From: JBGSON01 sp041739085
GTDB taxonomy: Bacteria; Patescibacteriota; Gracilibacteria; CAIRYL01
DNA length: 64,000 bases
Assembly: GCA_041739085.1 (NCBI GenBank)
Contig: JBGSON010000005.1
Location: 37,779 to 101,778, forward strand
Direction: 5' to 3'
In this document: positions 58,961 through 64,000 of the stretch, piece by piece
How positions within the stretch are numbered: the stretch's first letter is position 1
Layout: every line of letters starts with the position of its first letter
Made by a program: the position numbers and the translations under genes
Notes under the pieces: generated by a model
Told to the model about the DNA's origin: nothing
What the model saw: the letters and a program-made list of their open reading frames with translations, nothing else
Database searches by the model: none

Positions 58961-60673
58961 TCATTGCGCTTCCTTTGCTGATTTTTCCGCCTCGCCTTCT
59001 GTTGGAGCGGGCGCATTTTTTTCATCCTCCCCTTCATCTTCCTTATCCTTTGGTTCGGGGATGATGACAGGAGGTTCGCCTTTATGAGAAATCTTCCCGA
59101 GGAAAGGGAGCGAGAAAATGGAGACCGTGACGAGAAGGATCCCGAACATGAGGAATCCTCCACTGAATCCGAGCGATGACGCAAAGATGAGACCTCCTCC
59201 GAACTGCCCGAATATATTTCCGATGTTGAGCACGAGCCGGAGAGGAGCAGCTCCGGCATCATTATCCAAGACCTTTCCCGTCTTCAGGAAGATATACCTC
59301 TGGTGTTCCGCGATGAACATGGCCTGCGCTGGTGAGAAAGCGGCAGCATATCCTGAGCTATTCAGCATCCCCGCGATGAGGACGACCCAGATACTTCCGC
59401 CGAAAACGCTGTCGATGAGACCGAGCATGAGAAGCGACATTCCGGACACCGTGATCCCGGACAGCATCATGACCCATCTCCCGAGACGATCGGCAAGTTT
59501 CGCAAAAGGAACCTGCAAAACAAATATGGGGAGAATAAAAAGCCCCATGAGGACACCTCCGAGAAACCTTCCGAACCCGCCAGGAATCTGGTCTGCAAAA
59601 CGGGCGAGAAAGATCGGTTGGAATGTGATCGCCATGGTGTCCCAGAAGGAAAAAAACATGACGATGAACATCGCCCAGAATATGGCAAACGGCGTTCCTG
59701 ATGAAAAAATGTGAAAGAAATCGCGGAGGAGCGTCCCCCCTTCCTTTCCCATGTCAGAAAAATGGAATTTCGGTTTCTCCTTCCCTTCGTGTTCCATCTC
59801 CTTTTCCCGGAGAAGGATATCGATGAGGCTTTTCTGCGCTTCTTCAAGAAGCTTTTCCGCTTTGCTCTTGGCGCTCTCGGGAAGCAGTTTTATTTTGTCC
59901 GCAGTATCATTCGAGAGCTGGAGAACCTGTTTTTTTACGGATTCATCGGCCTCCGAGACGGCAGTTGCGATCTTATCCGGATGGGCAATGATCTGAAAAA
60001 CATCTTTCCACTTCACGATTGTGTTTTCAGAAAACTTGAGGGCGACATCGTCTTCCATCCGGTCAAAATGGTGTTTCACGAAGAGGAACAGTCCGAAAAG
60101 GAAGAAGAGGAGGAAGACCTGTGCGATCTGCGAACCCAGCGCTATGACAACGCCTCCGACAATGAGGCCTCCGAGCATGCCGATCGCCTCAAATACTTTC
60201 TTCTGGGAAAGGTTTGTTGCAAATTCTTCCTTTTTCGAACGCCGGAGGATGTAGGTCACCATCGTCACCTCATAGAGATCGTAACTCCATCCGTACGTAA
60301 ACGCGGCGACAACGGTAAAAGCAGCCCATCGGAGGGGCTGAAAAAGCCCGAATTCAACCTGTGAGAATAGAAAAATGCACACGGTGAACATGAGTCCGAA
60401 TACCGCCCAAATGAAAAGCAGCCGCGAAGCTTTCACCTTCTGAAGATAGGACCAGAAGACATCGACGAATATCGCGAAAAAGGCCGCAGCTCCGAGGATC
60501 GCACCGATGACAAATATCGCGTTCTCATTGTCGGGAAACCTCTCCTGCAAAAATACAGCGATGGAATACGCAAGAATCGTATAGACGAACATGAAGTTCA
60601 TCGCCGCGAGATAGTACATGAGGATCCGCTTTGTCTTGATCGTCGTCTTTTTGAGGAATGCTGGAGCAAGCAT
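58961..60673 (-). CDS. MFS-type transporter with an acidic central loop
   Basis: A 570-residue membrane protein with about 12 hydrophobic segments in two groups. The central cytoplasmic loop (residues 205-330) is long, Lys/Glu-rich and predicted helical. MFS hallmarks include VPFAKLADRLGRWVMMLSGITVSGMSLL in the second half. The C-terminus is Pro/Glu/Lys-rich and disordered. Substrate unknown. The gene starts at 60671-60673 and ends flush against the convergent FecR-type gene. Confidence 0.8.
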   Translation of the reverse strand: MLAPAFLKKTTIKTKRILMYYLAAMNFMFVYTILAYSIAVFLQERFPDNENAIFVIGAILGAAAFFAIFVDVFWSYLQKVKASRLLFIWAVFGLMFTVCIFLFSQVEFGLFQPLRWAAFTVVAAFTYGWSYDLYEVTMVTYILRRSKKEEFATNLSQKKVFEAIGMLGGLIVGGVVIALGSQIAQVFLLFFLFGLFLFVKHHFDRMEDDVALKFSENTIVKWKDVFQIIAHPDKIATAVSEADESVKKQVLQLSNDTADKIKLLPESAKSKAEKLLEEAQKSLIDILLREKEMEHEGKEKPKFHFSDMGKEGGTLLRDFFHIFSSGTPFAIFWAMFIVMFFSFWDTMAITFQPIFLARFADQIPGGFGRFLGGVLMGLFILPIFVLQVPFAKLADRLGRWVMMLSGITVSGMSLLMLGLIDSVFGGSIWVVLIAGMLNSSGYAAAFSPAQAMFIAEHQRYIFLKTGKVLDNDAGAAPLRLVLNIGNIFGQFGGGLIFASSLGFSGGFLMFGILLVTVSIFSLPFLGKISHKGEPPVIIPEPKDKEDEGEDEKNAPAPTEGEAEKSAKEAQ

Positions 60674-60790
60674 GGGAAAATATGTTATTTGTTCGTCTCA
60701 TTATATCAAAAATCGCACCGAAAATGAAGTGTTTCACCATGACAAATGGCTATGAGAAACAGGATTTCTCTATATCCCGACACTCAAATC

Positions 60791-60799
60791 TGGTATAAT
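60791..60799 (+). promoter_or_regulatory. Extended -10 promoter of the DUF4112 gene
   Basis: TGGTATAAT: an extended -10 (TG-N-TATAAT) 23 bases before the ATG at 60823, without a clear -35. Confidence 0.6.
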
Positions 60800-60822
60800 C
60801 CTTTTGCTATTTCCTCATCCCT

Positions 60823-61452
60823 ATGTCCATCCCGAAATATGAATCTCCCCGTTCTCCTGAGACGGGGAAGAAAAGAAGCATCCCTGAGATCGACTCAGAG
60901 AGAAAGCATGTCCACGAAGATGCAGTCGAGCCGCTGAAAGAAGAAGACCGAGACAAGGTCCATAAAGAGATTCTGAAAGAACTGAAACATTCTGCGAATT
61001 CGGAAGCGCGGGTACGGACCTTCGCCCGGCTCATGGACACATACGGACTCGATCCGATCGTAAGCCTCATCCCTGCGCTTGGCGATGGAGGAGCAACCGG
61101 ACTCGCAGGACTCTATCTTCTCTTTGAAGCGAAGCGGTCGGGACTGGGCGCATCCTCGTATATCAAGATCATCGGGCTCCAGGCGGCGGACTTCTTCGCC
61201 GGCGCGATCCCCATCGTCGGAGATGTCGCTGATTTCTTCTTCAAGGCGAATAAGTGGTGCGCCCGGGACTTTGAGAAGAAGACCGAAGAACTCGTGGCAA
61301 AAGCCATGGAAGCGGGCGTCCCGGAGAGAGATATCGAGAAGATCAGAATGGCTGCGGACAAGCTCCCGAAACTTGTTGAAAAAGGAGTCCGGCTTTATGC
61401 GGAGAAAAAAAAGACTGATGCCCCGGCAGAGGGTTCAGATGCAACCGCATAA
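60823..61452 (+). CDS. DUF4112 protein
   Basis: A 209-residue protein with the DUF4112 core: MDTYGLDPIVSLIPALGDGGATGLAGLYLLFEAKRSG and DFFAGAIPIVGDVADFFFKANKWCARDFEKK. Two hydrophobic helices suggest membrane association. The N-terminus (about 60 residues) is charged and probably flexible; the C-terminus is a charged helix. Function unknown in the family. It is transcribed alone from an extended -10 promoter and ends at a small terminator. Confidence 0.88.
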   Translation: MSIPKYESPRSPETGKKRSIPEIDSERKHVHEDAVEPLKEEDRDKVHKEILKELKHSANSEARVRTFARLMDTYGLDPIVSLIPALGDGGATGLAGLYLLFEAKRSGLGASSYIKIIGLQAADFFAGAIPIVGDVADFFFKANKWCARDFEKKTEELVAKAMEAGVPERDIEKIRMAADKLPKLVEKGVRLYAEKKKTDAPAEGSDATA

Positions 61453-61463
61453 ATAACTTGTTC

Positions 61464-61482
61464 CTGGATAATCCAGTTTTTT
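61464..61482 (+). terminator. Small intrinsic terminator after DUF4112
   Basis: CTGGA (61464-61468) and TCCAG (61472-61476) close a 3-base loop, followed by TTTTTT. Confidence 0.6.
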
Positions 61483-61521
61483 ATCTTTCCTCTTCATTAT
61501 GAATGAGGGATGAAAAAATAT

Positions 61522-61550
61522 TTGTCTTGCGTGGGGAAGCGTGTTATAAA
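61522..61550 (+). promoter_or_regulatory. Promoter of the 129-residue hypothetical gene
   Basis: TTGTCT (61522-61527), a 17-bp spacer and TATAAA (61545-61550). The start site would be near 61557. Confidence 0.55.
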
Positions 61551-61574
61551 AAGACTCCATTTCTCAACACATGA

Positions 61575-61964
61575 ATGCCAAATAGTCTGCATAAGACCGA
61601 AGAAAAACTGCGCAGGGAGATTGCTCATGTCCATGGTGTGGGCGATCTTACCGGAAGAAGCGGATTTGGTCTTCGTCTTGTTTCTGTAATCTCAGAGGCG
61701 ATGAGGGCCAAGTTCGGAGTCGTTGATGATTCCATTGTTCATTCCCATCATTTTCTCAGAAACTGTTCGAATGAGGAAAGAGGGAAATTCCTCTCCTATT
61801 TGGAAAAAATGGGAGACAAAGGAGAATTTCTCAGCGGAGGCCCGGACAAGGATGCGCTCATGTGTGAAATCCAAGTGAAACTCGCGGCTCTTCATACTCA
61901 GGGATTGCTCGATCCGAAATCCGGTCCACCGCCTTCGGTCCAGTGGAAAAATCCACAAGAATAA
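61575..61964 (+). CDS. Hypothetical protein, 129 residues
   Basis: No recognised family. A charged N-terminus (LHKTEEKLRREIAHVHGVGDLTGRSGFG) is followed by ISEAMRAKFGVVDDSIVHSHHF and a helical middle. The C-terminal 20 residues are Pro-rich. A promoter directly upstream supports a real gene. Another ATG at 61571 opens a 4-codon frame that overlaps the start. It is followed by the purL promoter within its last codons. Confidence 0.6.
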   Translation: MPNSLHKTEEKLRREIAHVHGVGDLTGRSGFGLRLVSVISEAMRAKFGVVDDSIVHSHHFLRNCSNEERGKFLSYLEKMGDKGEFLSGGPDKDALMCEIQVKLAALHTQGLLDPKSGPPPSVQWKNPQE

Positions 61965-61965
61965 A

Positions 61966-61994
61966 TTGCGAATTTTTGCACCGTTCCGCATAAT
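61966..61994 (+). promoter_or_regulatory. Promoter of purL
   Basis: TTGCGA (61966-61971), a 17-bp spacer and CATAAT (61989-61994), about 18 bases of leader before the ATG at 62019. Confidence 0.55.
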
Positions 61995-62018
61995 GAATCC
62001 GTCTTTCTGCAATTATTA

Positions 62019-64000
62019 ATGAAACACAGAGAACCGGTATTGGACTTTTCTCAGATGAGCAATGAGGAGGTGGCGGAAACCCTTCGAAATCATAAAATCG
62101 GACTCAAGGTGGAAGAGGCGCGGAAGATCGCCGAAATCCTGGGGAGGGATCCGACGCTCACGGAAGCGACGATCTGGGGTATCCAGGGATCCGAGCATTC
62201 GAGTTACAAGAGTTCCTGGATCCATCTCAAGAAACTCCCGACAGAAGCTCCTCCGGTCATCCTCGGGCCGAAAGAGGATTCCGGCATCCTCGAACTCTGC
62301 ACCATCCGCGGGACAAAATACGGGATCGTCATCTCCCATGAGAGTCATAACGCTCCATCTCAGATCGTTCCCTACGAAGGCGCCGCAACAGGAGTCGGAG
62401 GGATCTGCCGTGATGTCGCCTGCATGGGGGCGCGCGTTATTGGATGCCTCGATATGCTCCGGTTCGGACCGATCGAAAACCCTGCAAACAAAGTCATCGC
62501 GAATGGCGTTATCGCCGGAATCGCTGGATATGGGAATCCTCTCGGAGTCCCGAATTACGGAGGGGATATTTTCTTTAATGAGACCTTTCAGGGATTTACC
62601 CTCGTGAATGTTGTCGCACTCGGGATCCTGAAAGAAAAAAACGTCATCCATTCTTACTGCCCGAAAGAAGCGGGGATGGCCGGGTATGATCTCATCGTTG
62701 TGGGAAAGCCGAGCGACCGGAGCGGATTCGGCGGTGCGAGCTTTGCCTCCCTCGTCGTCGATGAATCGAAAAAGGATGAAAACAAAGGAGCCGTACAGGA
62801 ACCAAACCCTTTTCTGGAACGGCATCTCTTCGCATCGTTCTATGATCTCTTCGATATCCTCGAGCGGGAGAATCTCATCGAGAAAGTCGCGCTCAAAGAC
62901 ATGGGAGCGGGAGGGATCATGTGCGCCACGGTCGAACTCGTTGATGCGGCGGGATTCGGAGCCGACATCGCGGTGGAAAAGATCCATGCCGGGGAAGAAG
63001 GCCTTCCTCCTCATATCATCTTCTGTTCCGAGACACAGGAGCGCTTTTGTTTTGCTGTTCATCCGGATCTCACGGAAATGTTTCTCGAACATTTTAACGT
63101 AAAATGGGATCTTCCGAGCGTCGCGGTGAACGCGCGGGCGAGCGTGATCGGGAAGGTGAATGAATCCGGGATCTTCCATGTCACCTATCAGGGGGAAACG
63201 ATCTGCAACGCGAAAGCGTCCGATATCACCCGCGGGATCCGTTATCATCGCCCTATGGAAGACCCGAAAAGGACGTTCCCGAAACTCAAATTTGATTTTC
63301 CCAAAGATCTCACGGAACCCATTCTGTCTCTCCTCGGGAGCGAGAATATCGCTGATACGACTCCGGTGAGCGAGAACTATGACCAGACTGTCCAGGGATA
63401 TACTGTCCGCATGCGGACGGAGGCGGAGGCAGGGATCGGAGCCCCGCTCCGTGATGAACCGGATCTTTCCGAGGAAGAAAAACAACATGGATTCGCGATT
63501 TCTGTCGCAGGCCATCCCCGTCTTGGGCGGATCTCCCCATACTGGCAGGGGGCGCACGCGGTACTCACCTCTATTCAAAAAGTCGCGGCGACCGGCGCCC
63601 ATCCTTCCGGGCTCACAGACTGTTTGAACTACGGAAATCCGGAAAAACCGGGTGAAATGTGGGAATTTGCCGAAGGGGTCCGCGGTATCGCGGAATGCGC
63701 CGGGAACATCCATCTCGTCGATCATCCCCGTGATCCGACTCCTTTTGTTTCCGGCAATGTTTCCCTCTATAAAACCTGTTCCCCTTCCGCTGTCCTCGCA
63801 TGTTTGGGGACTCTTTCGAATGTCGAAAACGCGATCGGAAATGCGGCAACGAAGAAAGGAAACACGCTTTTTCTCGTCGGAGAACGCCCGGCGGAGCTCG
63901 GAGGCTCGGAGATGGCAGCGATCCTCGGAAAATGGCTGGGGGAAGCTCCGAAATTCGATTTCCAGCAAGCGGAAAAGGAGCTCCGGTTTGTCATCGGTTC
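62019..64000 (+). CDS. purL: Phosphoribosylformylglycinamidine synthase (PurL), cut by the window end
   Basis: ATP- and glutamine-dependent purine enzyme. The first 660 codons are present and stay open to the edge. The start ATG at 62019 gives MKHREPVLDFSQMSNEE, the small-type PurL opening. Motifs are IQGSEHSSYKSS (normally EHCSYKSS), YEGAATGVGGICRDVACMGA, LGVPNYGGDIFFNE, VGKPSDRSGFGGASFAS, LKDMGAGGIMCATVELV and GAHPSGLTDCLNYGNP. Small PurL needs PurS and PurQ partners, not visible here. It may work with the class II-like PurE at 13 kb. A long antisense reading frame over the same bases is an artefact of codon bias. Confidence 0.95.
   Translation, partial: MKHREPVLDFSQMSNEEVAETLRNHKIGLKVEEARKIAEILGRDPTLTEATIWGIQGSEHSSYKSSWIHLKKLPTEAPPVILGPKEDSGILELCTIRGTKYGIVISHESHNAPSQIVPYEGAATGVGGICRDVACMGARVIGCLDMLRFGPIENPANKVIANGVIAGIAGYGNPLGVPNYGGDIFFNETFQGFTLVNVVALGILKEKNVIHSYCPKEAGMAGYDLIVVGKPSDRSGFGGASFASLVVDESKKDENKGAVQEPNPFLERHLFASFYDLFDILERENLIEKVALKDMGAGGIMCATVELVDAAGFGADIAVEKIHAGEEGLPPHIIFCSETQERFCFAVHPDLTEMFLEHFNVKWDLPSVAVNARASVIGKVNESGIFHVTYQGETICNAKASDITRGIRYHRPMEDPKRTFPKLKFDFPKDLTEPILSLLGSENIADTTPVSENYDQTVQGYTVRMRTEAEAGIGAPLRDEPDLSEEEKQHGFAISVAGHPRLGRISPYWQGAHAVLTSIQKVAATGAHPSGLTDCLNYGNPEKPGEMWEFAEGVRGIAECAGNIHLVDHPRDPTPFVSGNVSLYKTCSPSAVLACLGTLSNVENAIGNAATKKGNTLFLVGERPAELGGSEMAAILGKWLGEAPKFDFQQAEKELRFVIG

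Noticed and set aside
62016..63968. 650-residue open frame on the minus strand
   Set aside because: It lies over purL, whose motifs are unmistakable; composition is Arg/Phe-rich nonsense.

Overview
The window looks like chromosome of a Candidate Phyla Radiation (Patescibacteria) bacterium, most plausibly a Peregrinibacteria-like lineage. This is inferred from gene content, not from rRNA, which is absent here. Genes are dense and often overlap by 4 bp. TGA works as a stop throughout, so the Gracilibacteria recoding of UGA does not apply. Very few start codons have a Shine-Dalgarno motif; many follow a pyrimidine-rich stretch instead. Several surface proteins carry S-layer homology (SLH) domains, and bL32 and SSB have unusual forms.

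Layout. 1-8.3 kb: end of a flippase, a helicase-nuclease, serS, an SLH-CAP surface protein, an orphan histidine kinase and an RNA m5U methyltransferase. 8.3-16.7 kb: a two-OB-fold SSB, yidC, a nucleotidyltransferase-like protein, a sigma-region-4/HARE-HTH regulator, a class II-like PurE, a twin-arginine HExxH protein, a LOG protein and a secreted Cys-rich repeat protein. 16.8-21.5 kb: tRNA-Thr, bL32-nusB-rnc, a TagA-type glycosyltransferase, a Trm9-like methyltransferase and hisS. 21.6-22.6 kb: about 1 kb with no convincing gene, behind a near-consensus promoter and rich in hairpins, read here as a candidate large structured RNA. 22.8-30.5 kb: gmk, then the complete F-type ATP synthase operon on the minus strand. 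30.8-37.4 kb: tRNA-Gln and an accessory segment with a LexA-like repressor, a Y-family polymerase and an SRAP protein behind a palindromic operator, then a hypothetical protein, an 11-residue-repeat protein and a divergent carbonic-anhydrase-like protein.

37.7-47.5 kb: a surface and redox region. A minus-strand operon encodes ApbE, ferredoxin-FNR, a ferric-reductase-like membrane protein, a PepSY/Ig-like protein, an OmpR-type regulator and a histidine kinase. SLH proteins lie on both sides. The promoters of the operon and of one SLH gene share the same TTAA-N7-TTAA-N11 layout in front of the -10, which suggests one regulon. 47.6-64 kb: Rrf2 and TSUP, a DUF2156 protein, a large RelA/SpoT homologue, an ICMT-like protein, a UvrC with a large insertion, a FecR-type surface protein, an MFS protein, DUF4112 and the start of purL.

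The most unusual items are the candidate RNA (21656-22638), the two-component/flavin/S-layer regulon, the SOS-like triad and the carbonic-anhydrase-like protein. All functional calls come from reading motifs by eye; no searches were run.
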